The notes under the pieces: generated by a model
Databases searched by the model: none
What the model saw: the letters and a program-made list of their open reading frames with translations, nothing else
What the model was told of the DNA's origin: nothing
Program-made: the position numbers and the translations under genes
Shown: piece after piece, positions 52,215 through 59,771 of the stretch
How the letters are laid out: each line of letters starts with the position of its first letter
Position numbering within the stretch: position 1 is the first letter of the stretch
DNA from: Bacteroidota bacterium
GTDB lineage: Bacteria; Bacteroidota; Bacteroidia; Chitinophagales; Chitinophagaceae
Assembly (NCBI GenBank): GCA_016183765.1
Contig: JACPEA010000011.1
Coordinates: forward strand, 186,001 to 250,000
DNA: 64,000 nucleotides
Direction: 5' to 3'

Positions 52215-52823
52215 ATGAAAAAAAAATTTCTCACAGTAACCATCCTGTCTGCTGTTATTGCCGCCGCAATTATCTCCTGCACCAGCTCTTCCGGCAAAGA
52301 TTCTCAAACAAACACTGCCGCCACCAGCGAGAACACTGTTGACACCACTAAAAGGATCGAACGTGGCGAATACCTGGTAAATACCATCGGATGTGATGAC
52401 TGTCATTCTCCCAAAAGAATGGGCGCACACGGTCCCGAACTCATTCCAGAACTTCGCTTCTCCGGGTTCCAGAAAGATGGCAAACTGCCTCCGGAAGATA
52501 CAAAAGCCGTTCAGAACGGATGGGCCCTGTTTGCTCCGGACCTGACAGCTGCTGTAGGACCGTGGGGTATTTCCTATGCATCGAATATCAGTTCAGACAG
52601 TACTGGTATCGGTGGCTGGAAAGAGGAGAATTTCATGCGTGCGATGCGTGAAGGAAAATTCAAGGGACTGGAAGGCGGTCGCCAGTTGTTGCCACCCATG
52701 CCCTGGCCCAACATCCGTAAACTTACAGATGAGGACCTGAAATCCATGTTCGCCTACCTCAAATCAACCAAACCGGTTAACAACGTCGTGCCCAACCCGG
52801 TACCGTTGGCCGATGTTAAATAG
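52215..52823 (+). CDS. Cytochrome c family lipoprotein
   Basis: Exported monoheme protein of 202 residues. Lipobox IISC at residues 19-22, then a Ser/Thr linker; the heme motif is CDDCH at about 58-62 (LVNTIGCDDCHSPKR); a likely axial Met is in LLPPMPWPNIRKL near 172, and the end is the class I cytochrome helix (TDEDLKSMFAYLKSTKPVNN). It would be a membrane-attached electron carrier or a subunit of a periplasmic enzyme. It has the shared operator in its promoter and a terminator behind it. The partner is not apparent. Confidence 0.9.
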   Translation: MKKKFLTVTILSAVIAAAIISCTSSSGKDSQTNTAATSENTVDTTKRIERGEYLVNTIGCDDCHSPKRMGAHGPELIPELRFSGFQKDGKLPPEDTKAVQNGWALFAPDLTAAVGPWGISYASNISSDSTGIGGWKEENFMRAMREGKFKGLEGGRQLLPPMPWPNIRKLTDEDLKSMFAYLKSTKPVNNVVPNPVPLADVK

Positions 52824-52845
52824 TCAATCCTTTACTGAAAAACCA

Positions 52846-52872
52846 GGCCGCGGCATTTGCTGCGGCTTTTTA
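52846..52872 (+). terminator. Rho-independent terminator of the cytochrome c gene
   Basis: Stem GCCGC...GCGGC with inner GC/GC pairing around ATTT, followed by T5ATTTT, 23 bp after the stop codon. Confidence 0.75.
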
Positions 52873-52925
52873 TTTTCAATCATCCGGTCAGACCGCTCTT
52901 ACAGGATTGGCACCCTTTATCCCAA

Positions 52926-52972
52926 CCACATTTTCATGTGATAGGATGCCGGTTTCTGCAGGCGTAGGTTTG
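52926..52972 (+). promoter_or_regulatory. Operator-promoter of the second YD-like lipoprotein gene
   Basis: CCACATTTTCATGTGA (52926-52941), the same 16 bases as at 52101, and TAGGTTTG at 52965-52972. Centre distance is 35 bp. The abutting triplet is TAG rather than TTG, so the -33 element is poor and the promoter should depend more on an activator. Confidence 0.78.
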
Positions 52973-52994
52973 CTGCAGATTACAAACGAATACT

Positions 52995-53825
52995 ATGAAA
53001 AAAATGAAATTATTATCGATGAAAGTGGGTATGATTTACCTGTTAGTTGCCTTACTGGTAAGCGGCTGCACCAAAAATCCTGGTACACCCGGCACACAAA
53101 ATCCGCCTCCGGGCAATACCAAAAAATTATCCAGGATCGCCTACGATGACGGTAGTTACGAAAACATTGCTTACAATAGCAATGGAAGCATTACAAGCAT
53201 CACCAATCATGTTACATTCGGCACAAGTACACCGATACATGTTGTGTATGACTTCATCTATTCAGGAAGCCAGGTATTGGAAGTACGTGGTGATAACGGC
53301 AGTAAATTCAAATACACTTACGATGCCAATAACAAACTGAGCAAAACAGAAATGTTCAACGCGGGGGGCAACCTGCTCGCCTGGTATGCCTACACTTACG
53401 ATGCCAATGGCAAACTCTGGAAGACAGACGGATATACCCGTGTACCCGGCGGCGGTGTTTCTGTTACACCCAGTTTACGCTACGAAAACGAATACTATAC
53501 CAATGGCAATCTGAAAAAAATAACCTTTTATTATAAGGATGCAACAACCGGTTCGCTGGATAAAACCAACGAGTTTGTATTTAGCCAGTACGATACCAAC
53601 CCGAATACGACCGCCGTTTTTGAAGCCAACCCGTACCTGCCTGTGGAGAGTTTTATCCCCAACAACCCATTGTCAGAAATCCACTACGATTCTTTCGGTA
53701 ATGTAGAAGAGACCGTGAACCATACTTATACCTATGATGCCGGCGGTTACCCACTGACCCGCAAGACCGTTACCAAATCGACCGGTTTCCCCGATACAAT
53801 TGAGAATGCTGTATTCTCATATTAA
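52995..53825 (+). CDS. YD-repeat-like lipoprotein, paralogue of the gene at 40125
   Basis: Lipoprotein of 276 residues: signal peptide with lipobox LVSGC near residues 21-25, a Pro/Gly/Thr linker, then repeats of the form YDDGSYENIAYNSNGSITSI, FIYSGSQVLEVRGDNGSKFK, YTYDANNKLSKTEMFNAGG and YTYDANGKLWKTDGYTR. It ends with NPYLPVESFIPNNPLSEIHYD and TGFPDTIENAVFSY, blocks shared with the protein at 40125-40892. These YD-like repeats suggest a beta-rich carbohydrate- or surface-binding protein. Function unknown. Its promoter has the shared operator and it is followed by a strong terminator. Confidence 0.82.
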   Translation: MKKMKLLSMKVGMIYLLVALLVSGCTKNPGTPGTQNPPPGNTKKLSRIAYDDGSYENIAYNSNGSITSITNHVTFGTSTPIHVVYDFIYSGSQVLEVRGDNGSKFKYTYDANNKLSKTEMFNAGGNLLAWYAYTYDANGKLWKTDGYTRVPGGGVSVTPSLRYENEYYTNGNLKKITFYYKDATTGSLDKTNEFVFSQYDTNPNTTAVFEANPYLPVESFIPNNPLSEIHYDSFGNVEETVNHTYTYDAGGYPLTRKTVTKSTGFPDTIENAVFSY

Positions 53826-53849
53826 TGTCATCAGACCTTTTTTCACCAG

Positions 53850-53876
53850 AAAGCCCGGATTTGGATCCGGGCTTTT
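53850..53876 (+). terminator. Rho-independent terminator of the YD-like lipoprotein gene
   Basis: Perfect stem AAAGCCCGGAT/ATCCGGGCTTT with a TTGG loop and a short T tail, 24 bp after the stop codon. Confidence 0.85.
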
Positions 53877-53904
53877 GTATTTAAAACATGCACAAACCGG
53901 CAAT

Positions 53905-53951
53905 TCACACGTTTATGTGATTGCAAACATGCAGGTTCAAGGATAATTTTG
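53905..53951 (+). promoter_or_regulatory. Operator-promoter of the small secreted protein gene: inverted repeat + TTG-N20-TAATTTTG
   Basis: TCACACGTTTATGTGA (53905-53920) abuts TTG (53921-53923); after 20 nt follows TAATTTTG (53944-53951), then the ATG at 53968. Centre distance is 35 bp, as at the other three promoters. Confidence 0.78.
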
Positions 53952-53967
53952 TTCCATAATTTTGAAT

Positions 53968-54195
53968 ATGAAAGCAGTTTACCAAAATACCCTTCTCAGC
54001 CTGTTTTGCCTGGTAAGTGTGTGTTTGGCTGCCCCCACCCAAAACATCGCATATCCGCAACGGTTGATCCGATCAATCGAAAAACCTACAGTAAATACCA
54101 TTGATCATATTGATAATCAATGTATTGAGTCTAATGTAGCCACAGGAGCACCCTTTTCCATCGAAGAGGGCAGCATTCGTTTTGCCTGCTGGTAG
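53968..54195 (+). CDS. Small secreted protein, function unknown
   Basis: Exported protein of 75 residues with signal peptide (LLSLFCLVSVCLAAP; cleavage near residue 22). The mature part of about 53 residues has two Cys (DNQCIESN and the penultimate residue of RFACW) that could form a disulphide. ATG 53968 is chosen over a TTG six bases upstream. No family is recognised. Reality is supported by the operator-promoter 17 bp upstream. It is the third target downstream of the two-component pair. Confidence 0.6.
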   Translation: MKAVYQNTLLSLFCLVSVCLAAPTQNIAYPQRLIRSIEKPTVNTIDHIDNQCIESNVATGAPFSIEEGSIRFACW

Positions 54196-54280
54196 TGAAA
54201 AGGGGTTTCGATATCCGAAAAATATGGCTTCCGGAATGGCTCTGGCAGGTCATCTGAACCTTCCCTGCCTGGCTTTTGTT

Positions 54281-54288
54281 TACTTTTG
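54281..54288 (+). promoter_or_regulatory. Putative -7 element of nfu (TACTTTTG)
   Basis: TACTTTTGCAG, the common promoter sequence of this window, lies 23 bp before the nfu ATG. Confidence 0.5.
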
Positions 54289-54311
54289 CAGTAGTATAAA
54301 AGCCAAGTATT

Positions 54312-54911
54312 ATGATTCAAACAGGCAACCCGGTCATCAGTATCTATACCGAAATGACACCCAACCCGGAAACCATGAAGTTTGTGGCCAACAAATTACT
54401 GTATCCAGGCAAGAGTATTGATTTTGCAGATGAAACACTGGCGGCCCCATCACCCCTGGCAAAAGAGCTGTTCAGTTTTCCTTTCATCAGGAGCGTATTC
54501 ATTGCCAGCAATTTTGTAACCCTGACCAAAACAGTAGATACCGACGACTGGCAGGATGTGATCCCAACCATCAAAGAATTTCTGAAACAATACCTGGAGA
54601 ACGGTGGTGTGGTAGTGAACGAAGAGGAAGTGGCCAAAGTAAAACAGGAAGCCTCCAATACCGTTAGCGCCGATGATGACGATATTGTTAAACGCGTAAA
54701 GGAATTGCTGGAGAATTATGTGAAACCGGCCGTTGAAATGGACGGTGGCGCTATCCAGTTCAAAAGCTATAACGAAGGAACCGTGAACCTGATGCTGCAG
54801 GGAAGCTGCAGTGGTTGTCCTTCCTCCATGATCACCCTCAAAGCGGGTATCGAAGGAATGATGAAACGTATGATCCCCGAGGTAAAAGAAGTAGTGGCAG
54901 AAGCCGAATAA
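54312..54911 (+). CDS. NifU family Fe-S cluster scaffold/carrier protein (Nfu)
   Basis: Protein of 199 residues with an Nfu N-terminal domain (ISIYTEMTPNPETMKFVANK, PLAKELFSFPFIRSVFIASN) and a C-terminal NifU domain with the cluster-binding CxxC in GSCSGCPSSMITLKAGIE near residue 160, preceded by VKPAVEMDGGAIQFKSY. It carries or assembles 4Fe-4S clusters in the cytoplasm. The two-domain form is typical of Bacteroidota and mitochondria-like Nfu. Monocistronic, with its own terminator. Confidence 0.95.
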   Translation: MIQTGNPVISIYTEMTPNPETMKFVANKLLYPGKSIDFADETLAAPSPLAKELFSFPFIRSVFIASNFVTLTKTVDTDDWQDVIPTIKEFLKQYLENGGVVVNEEEVAKVKQEASNTVSADDDDIVKRVKELLENYVKPAVEMDGGAIQFKSYNEGTVNLMLQGSCSGCPSSMITLKAGIEGMMKRMIPEVKEVVAEAE

Positions 54912-54935
54912 TTTTGTGAGTTGATATTGTTATTC

Positions 54936-54968
54936 TACCCTGCAGCAAAAACTGCAGGGTATTTTTTT
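54936..54968 (+). terminator. Rho-independent terminator of nfu
   Basis: Perfect 10-bp stem TACCCTGCAG/CTGCAGGGTA with a CAAAAA loop and a T7 tail. Confidence 0.92.
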
Positions 54969-55048
54969 ACAATAAGTCGCAAAGCATCACCGTATTGTGC
55001 AGACTGTCATCCTACTTCAACAGGATTCCTTACATTGAGTATCCTATT

Positions 55049-55690
55049 ATGAGTGCAACAGAGATCTATCAGCAATTCATCACGGGCTTACAGCAAACGG
55101 GACCTGTCGAATTTATTGCCGTACTGGCAGGCATCGGCAGTGTATGGTTCAGCAGAAAGGAAAACATATTGGTATATCCTGTAGGGCTGATCAATACGCT
55201 GTTCTATATCTACCTCAGCATACAAGGTCACCTGCTGGGAGAAGCCAGCGTAAACCTGTATTACAGCATCATGAGTATTTATGGCTGGATACTATGGTCG
55301 AAAAAAGACAAACTAAGGCATGAGCTGGTCTTACACATCAACTACAGCAGCCGGAAAGAATGGATACAACAGCTGTTATTCTTTGCTGCTTTTTATTTCG
55401 CCATTTTTGCGGCGCTGACCTGGGCGCAACGGGCATTTGCACCCGAAGCTATTCCCTGGGCCGATGCATTTGCCTCTGCCACCGCTTATACCGGCATGTG
55501 GCTGATGGCCAAAAAGAAAGTAGAAAGCTGGATCTGGTGGATCGCAACCAATATGGCTTCCGTTCCGTTATACTTTATCAAAGGGTATGTATTCACAAGT
55601 GTACAGTTCATCATATTGTTAGTTCTGGCCATTGCAGGGCTGGCAGAGTGGAGGAAAAGAGCTGGGAACATGGAACAGATGAACAGATGA
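55049..55690 (+). CDS. pnuC: Nicotinamide riboside transporter PnuC
   Basis: Inner-membrane carrier of 213 residues with seven to eight helices. Family markers are the pair EFIAVLAGIGSVWFSRKENILVYPVGL and the WxxW-type YYSIMSIYGWILWSKK, then WADAFASATAYTGMWLMAKKKVESWIWWIATN. It takes up nicotinamide riboside for NAD synthesis; the NadR-like kinase gene 550 bp downstream is its functional partner. ATG 55049 is the first Met at the proper distance from helix 1. The last seven residues (NMEQMNR) are encoded by the left 30-bp repeat, so the natural C-terminus was probably altered when the repeat arrived. Confidence 0.94.
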   Translation: MSATEIYQQFITGLQQTGPVEFIAVLAGIGSVWFSRKENILVYPVGLINTLFYIYLSIQGHLLGEASVNLYYSIMSIYGWILWSKKDKLRHELVLHINYSSRKEWIQQLLFFAAFYFAIFAALTWAQRAFAPEAIPWADAFASATAYTGMWLMAKKKVESWIWWIATNMASVPLYFIKGYVFTSVQFIILLVLAIAGLAEWRKRAGNMEQMNR

Positions 55691-55701
55691 GCAAGGAACA
55701 G
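55672..55701 (+). repeat. Left 30-bp inverted repeat, overlapping the 3' end of pnuC
   Basis: It starts GGAACAGATGAACAGATGAG and ends CAAGGAACAG, with internal iteration of GAACAGATGA. It is the exact reverse complement of 56200-56229, 498 bp away. The pnuC stop codon TGA is inside the repeat. Confidence 0.9.
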
Positions 55702-55797
55702 ATGAATGAGGAAATAGGAGGTAAATACATTAGATTTTGCGGTAAATACGCTTGATTAAGATAGCCAATCTTCCCATCTTGACACAAATGCGAAAAC

Positions 55798-56181
55798 ATG
55801 AAAAGCTATCATAACCTGAGTGATCGACTGATAAGTTTTGCTGTATCAATGATAACAGTAGCTGATCAACTACCTAAAAATATAGGGGGTTGTCATTTGG
55901 CCAGGCAATTAACAAGAAGTGGGTCCTCTCCTGCATTGCAATATGGCGAAGCTCAATCGGCAGAATCCAGGTCTGATTTTATCCATAAGATGAAAATTGC
56001 CGTCAAAGAACTCAGAGAAACGTATAACTGTTTAAAAATTATTGATAAATTGGATTGGCTAAAGGAACACAACATCCATGCAGAGCAAACAGAATGTAAC
56101 GAACTTATCAGCATATTTGTAAAAAGTATCTCTACCGCACAGAAGAATCGGAGTACGGAGAAAACACAACAGTCATGTTAA
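55798..56181 (+). CDS. Four helix bundle protein (S23/IVS-Avd-like family)
   Basis: Protein of 127 residues: MKSYHNLSDRLISFAVSMIT, LPKNIGGCHLARQLTRSGSS, QYGEAQSAESRSDFIHKMKI and AVKELRETYNCLKIIDKLDW fit the four-helix-bundle family found in 23S rRNA intervening sequences and related to Avd of diversity-generating retroelements. It has no catalytic motif. It interrupts the pnuC/nadR-like salvage pair and lies between perfect 30-bp inverted repeats, so this gene is a candidate passenger of a small mobile unit. No reverse transcriptase or transposase is adjacent. Confidence 0.88.
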   Translation: MKSYHNLSDRLISFAVSMITVADQLPKNIGGCHLARQLTRSGSSPALQYGEAQSAESRSDFIHKMKIAVKELRETYNCLKIIDKLDWLKEHNIHAEQTECNELISIFVKSISTAQKNRSTEKTQQSC

Positions 56182-56199
56182 ACAAAATTCTGCACTCTT

Positions 56200-56229
56200 C
56201 TGTTCCTTGCTCATCTGTTCATCTGTTCC
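56200..56229 (-). repeat. Right 30-bp inverted repeat, just before the NadR-like gene
   Basis: Exact reverse complement of 55672-55701, 15 bp before the kinase start codon. Its core TTCCTTGCTCATC also occurs in the repeat at 9969-10005. Confidence 0.9.
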
Positions 56230-56244
56230 CATCATATTGTATTC

Positions 56245-56832
56245 ATGATTAAAAAAGTTGTCATCATCGGCCCCGAGTCTACCGGCAAAAGTACTTTGTG
56301 CGAATTGCTGGCGCAGCATTATCGTATGCAGTGGTGTCCTGAATTTGCAAGGGAATACCTGCTTACCAATGGCAAAGAATACCAATTCGATGATCTGCTC
56401 ACCATTGCCAAAGGGCAGCTGGCACTGGAAGATGAATATACCAACCTGGTGAACAGCCAGTGGGCCAAAGTAAATGAACGTACCTGGGTAAACCCGCACT
56501 CGCTGGAAACCAGTCAGCAGACACCGTTGTTGTTTATTGATACCGACATGTATGTGTTGAAGGTCTGGTGCGAATATGTATTCGGTAAATGCCACCAGTT
56601 CATCCTGGACCAGATAGTGGAAAGAAGATACGATCTCTACCTCTTATGCAATACCGATCTTCCGTGGGTGAAAGATGAGTTACGGGAATACCCTGATGAG
56701 AAGAACCGGAAAGAACTGTATCATATCTATAAAGATATCCTCATCAACCAGTCTGTTCCCTGGGTAGAGATTACCGGTGGGTATGATGACCGCCTGACCA
56801 CATCCATTGCCGCCATAGCGGAATACCTGTAA
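56245..56832 (+). CDS. NadR-like ATP-binding protein (ribosylnicotinamide kinase domain)
   Basis: P-loop kinase of 195 residues resembling the C-terminal domain of NadR, which phosphorylates nicotinamide riboside to NMN. Walker A is GPESTGKST near residue 9; further segments WCPEFAREYLLTNG, PLLFIDTDMYVLKVWCEYVF and LYLLCNTDLPWVKDELREYP fit the family. It lacks the NMN adenylyltransferase and regulator domains of enteric NadR. Together with pnuC it makes a nicotinamide riboside salvage unit that is interrupted by the four-helix-bundle gene. The right-hand repeat provides or replaces its leader. Confidence 0.9.
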   Translation: MIKKVVIIGPESTGKSTLCELLAQHYRMQWCPEFAREYLLTNGKEYQFDDLLTIAKGQLALEDEYTNLVNSQWAKVNERTWVNPHSLETSQQTPLLFIDTDMYVLKVWCEYVFGKCHQFILDQIVERRYDLYLLCNTDLPWVKDELREYPDEKNRKELYHIYKDILINQSVPWVEITGGYDDRLTTSIAAIAEYL

Positions 56833-56835
56833 GGT

Positions 56836-57552
56836 TCACTTCAGCAAAGCCTGTACATCTTCATCGCCTTCAATGTTGTTCATCTGCTGTACTATCTGCG
56901 GGTAACGCCAGGCCACACGGCGGCCCATGGGTTTAACGGTAAACCGTTTGGGATTGGGTAAACAGGCAATGATCATGGCGGCTTCTGCACGGGTCAGGTT
57001 TTTCGCAGCTTTGCCAAAATATTTCTGCGAGGCCGCTTCTATACCGAATATGCCGGGACCCATTTCAATGGTGTTCAGGTAAACATCCAGTATCCGTTGT
57101 TTGCCCCAGATCCACTCGATCATTTTGGTGAAATACATTTCGGGCACTTTACGGATATACTTATCATAGCGGCCTCCCTGCCAGAGGAATACGTTCTTGG
57201 CCACCTGCTGCGTAATGGTACTGGCCCCACCGCCAAGAGGGATCCTGGTTTTCTTTCCTTTCTTTTTCGGGCGCAGGCTCTTCTCAATAGCATCCCAATC
57301 GAACCCGCCATGATCTGGAAAAGCCTGGTCCTCGCTGGCTATGGCAGCCAGTTTGGCATTACGCGAGATCTGTTTGCCGCTCACATAATCCCTTTGTAAA
57401 CCATAGCTGAAACTGTTGGTGATCTGTGTAACCGTGATGGGTGGCATTACCCAGCGACAGATAATGATGTATAAAAGAGAAGAAACAAAACCCCAGAAAA
57501 GGATCCGTCGGGTCCACCGCCAGGTGGTCTTGAATAAAGTTTTGATTGCCAT
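56836..57552 (-). CDS. mtgA: Monofunctional biosynthetic peptidoglycan transglycosylase
   Basis: GT51 glycosyltransferase of 238 residues that polymerises lipid II into glycan strands. A single N-terminal membrane helix (residues 15-35) precedes the catalytic domain: IASEDQAFPDHGGFDW with the catalytic Glu, GGGASTITQQVAKNVFLW, EWIWGKQRILDVYLNTIEMGPGIFGIEAASQKYFG and LTRAEAAMIIACLPNPKRF. There is no transpeptidase domain. It converges with the NadR-like gene, 3 bp apart. Confidence 0.95.
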   Translation of the reverse strand: MAIKTLFKTTWRWTRRILFWGFVSSLLYIIICRWVMPPITVTQITNSFSYGLQRDYVSGKQISRNAKLAAIASEDQAFPDHGGFDWDAIEKSLRPKKKGKKTRIPLGGGASTITQQVAKNVFLWQGGRYDKYIRKVPEMYFTKMIEWIWGKQRILDVYLNTIEMGPGIFGIEAASQKYFGKAAKNLTRAEAAMIIACLPNPKRFTVKPMGRRVAWRYPQIVQQMNNIEGDEDVQALLK

Positions 57553-57605
57553 CTGATTAGCAAGATACTAAAACCGGGAATCACTTGTTACAGCGCAAAA
57601 GTCGG

Positions 57606-58169
57606 CTACCTGTTAGCGGCACCAACCTGTATGGTTTCCAGGCGATATTTTTTACCCAGGACAATATAGGTTTTATGGCTGGCCCGCAATAAACTGCCCA
57701 CCACAAATACGCCGCCGGCCACGCCCAGGCGTCCGAGGTTCAGGGAACTGAACACCTGTTCGTTTCGTATGAGACTGTTGACAATATTCAGGAACATAAA
57801 AGCGCCGCTGCCCAATTGCAGCAGTACGCCATTGGTGAAAATACTGCTTCCATATATGCGCTTGGGCATGCCGTACACTTCATTCACGTGCAGTTTCATC
57901 AGGCCCAGTTTGGCCGTATCGATCGTGGGAAAACCAAACGCATTGGGAACCGTACGGATATCTATCTGCTCCATGATGATAGAATCATTACGGATGATTT
58001 TAATGATGCCCTGCAACCATTGTTTGCTGCTGAACTGGAAGCTGATCAGGCTTCCGGGCACCCAGGTTTGTATGGTCTGGTTCTTTTGTTTTAATACCAG
58101 CAGGTCGCTTTGCGCATAACTACCCGTAAGACTCCATACAATAAGTGCAGCAGTTAACAGTGGTTTCAC
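57606..58169 (-). CDS. Exported hypothetical protein
   Basis: Protein of 187 residues with signal peptide (MKPLLTAALIVWSLTGSYAQ), a soluble region (LLVLKQKNQTIQTWVPGSLI, QWLQGIIKIIRNDSIIMEQI, LMKLHVNEVYGMPKR) that looks like a small SH3-like beta domain with an LHVNEVYG motif, and two hydrophobic segments (about residues 110-130 and 145-165). No named family is recognised; similar proteins are common in Chitinophagaceae. It lies 53 bp downstream of, and collinear with, nothing upstream but the repeat region at 58217-58380, and precedes mtgA on the same strand. Confidence 0.7.
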   Translation of the reverse strand: MKPLLTAALIVWSLTGSYAQSDLLVLKQKNQTIQTWVPGSLISFQFSSKQWLQGIIKIIRNDSIIMEQIDIRTVPNAFGFPTIDTAKLGLMKLHVNEVYGMPKRIYGSSIFTNGVLLQLGSGAFMFLNIVNSLIRNEQVFSSLNLGRLGVAGGVFVVGSLLRASHKTYIVLGKKYRLETIQVGAANR

Positions 58170-58216
58170 CGGTCGAAGGTAACAGATAGCGGGGAATGAG
58201 GCGCAAAAGAACTGTT

Positions 58217-58380
58217 AATGGTGAATGGTCAGTGTGGAGTTCTTATTAGCCGGAATGGTCACAAATATCTATATTCACCATTGACGATTCACTATGCTGG
58301 TCTTTCGTAGAGAAAATTGGCGCCCCTGCCGTCAGTCACTACCTACTGACTACTCACCACTCACGACTGCCCACTCATCT
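58217..58380. repeat. Repeat-like intergenic segment with short iterated motifs
   Basis: Two themes: AATGGTGAAT (58217-58226) and its reverse complement ATTCACCATT (58273-58282), and a ACTGACTACTCACCACTCACGACTG-like iteration near 58345-58372. Such low-complexity iterations occur as dispersed intergenic repeats in this lineage. No gene is seen in the spacer. Confidence 0.4.
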
Positions 58381-58381
58381 C

Positions 58382-59041
58382 TTATTTAATCTGGTCTCCA
58401 TAACTCAGGATACCCCAGGCCAGGGCTATGCCAAAACCGATCAGGATCAATCCTGAAATACGGTTGATATTAACAAGGTTGTGTTTGGTAAGTTTGGAAC
58501 GTAACCTGGATGCAAGGGCCACTTTGACAATATCGGTGAGTAATACAAACAGCAGGCAGGTACCAAATACAATGGCCCGGTATTGAAGCGGGTTGGGGGC
58601 TGTTTGCGAATCGGCCAGGATCGCAGCTGTCCATGCAAACCAGAAAAGAAATACAGCGGGGTTAAGTACATTGATAAAGAAGCCCGACAGGAAGATCGCG
58701 AGATAATCGCGCTTGCGGAATTTTTTGACAATGATATTATTGTCCTCGTCTGTTTTTACCTTTTTAAAGAACGAAGTATACACACCCAGTGCTGCCAGGA
58801 AGATGCTACCGGCTACAGCGATCACAGTTTTATGCGTAAGTGCCTGCTGAAAAAGGGAGGTGAAAAAATTACAGATCAATACCAGCGCAATATCACTGAT
58901 CGAAATACCGGCCACAAATACATAACCCGCTTTATGCCCGTTATTAATACTTTGTTTGAGAATGGCAAATATGACCGGCCCTACCGAAATGGCCAGAAAT
59001 ATCCCCAATACCAATCCTTTAATCAATGGCGCTATTATCAC
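58382..59041 (-). CDS. LysE family translocator (amino acid exporter)
   Basis: Inner-membrane exporter of 219 residues with six hydrophobic segments and the LysE start (PLIKGLVLGIFLAISVGPVIFAILKQSIN), then GHKAGYVFVAGISISDIALV and GFFINVLNPAVFLFWFAW, all hallmarks of the family. It exports amino acids or related compounds; the substrate is not predictable. Single gene next to a repeat region. Confidence 0.92.
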   Translation of the reverse strand: MIIAPLIKGLVLGIFLAISVGPVIFAILKQSINNGHKAGYVFVAGISISDIALVLICNFFTSLFQQALTHKTVIAVAGSIFLAALGVYTSFFKKVKTDEDNNIIVKKFRKRDYLAIFLSGFFINVLNPAVFLFWFAWTAAILADSQTAPNPLQYRAIVFGTCLLFVLLTDIVKVALASRLRSKLTKHNLVNINRISGLILIGFGIALAWGILSYGDQIK

Positions 59042-59128
59042 TGTTCGCGGTTCGAATGTTACCCGAAAGTAAGCGGTTAATTCTAAATTTTACACTTGTA
59101 TGGCCACCTTTCATCAAATTGCTATCCG

Positions 59129-59761
59129 TCATTTAACGATCCGTGCACGGATGATATGGTCCAGTAAAGGAAAGCGCTCCTGGAAATAAACATTACCATA
59201 CTTATATAAAGAATCCTGGATCAGTGCTGGTTTTCTTCCATAACCGCCATAGAATTTTTTTATGTGATTCATTCCGCGAACCACTTTGGCAATGGGTGTG
59301 TATCCTTTTATACCACCCCGTACCACCGTATCCAGTTTTGCATTATCAGAAAGATTGATAAAAATTTGCGTAGCTCGTTCTTTGGGACCGCCTCTTGCAA
59401 AAGCAATGGTTCCAGCCAGGTTCTTTTGCAGCATGGGTTCATCGGGTAATTTCTTCGGGTCCCAGAAACGATTATCGCTATAGCTGGCCCCAATACCGAA
59501 CTGAACCACAAAACCGGGTTCCACCCTGAACAGCAATGCCTTGTCATAAAAACCGGTATTGATGAGCTGGTATAACCTGTCTACGCCCAATGGCGACCAT
59601 TCCCGGTAAGCTTCTATTTCAAAATCGCCTTTGGTAGTAGTAAAAATGGCGCGGAAGGTTTTGGGAGCCCGCTGTTTCAGCATGGAAGCATCCGGCGTTT
59701 GTGCTGCCATACCGCAGGCAAAACCAACCAATAACAGGAACAGCCCCCAACGCTTTACCAT
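59129..59761 (-). CDS. Exported cyclophilin-type peptidylprolyl isomerase
   Basis: Protein of 210 residues with signal peptide (MVKRWGLFLLLVGFACGMAAQ) and a cyclophilin core: FTTTKGDFEIEAYREWSPLG, NTGFYDKALLFRVEPGFVVQFGIG and AGTIAFARGGPKERATQIFINLSDNAKLD with a final TPIAKVVRGM. It would catalyse proline isomerisation in the periplasm. ATG 59761 begins the signal sequence; a frame 36 bp longer adds unlikely residues. It follows the GH3 gene by 10 bp on the same strand and is probably cotranscribed. Confidence 0.92.
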   Translation of the reverse strand: MVKRWGLFLLLVGFACGMAAQTPDASMLKQRAPKTFRAIFTTTKGDFEIEAYREWSPLGVDRLYQLINTGFYDKALLFRVEPGFVVQFGIGASYSDNRFWDPKKLPDEPMLQKNLAGTIAFARGGPKERATQIFINLSDNAKLDTVVRGGIKGYTPIAKVVRGMNHIKKFYGGYGRKPALIQDSLYKYGNVYFQERFPLLDHIIRARIVK

Positions 59762-59771
59762 GGTTACAGGT

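Noticed and set aside
56173-56595. Minus-strand frame across the right inverted repeat
   Set aside because: It is antisense to the NadR-like kinase and arises from the repeat.
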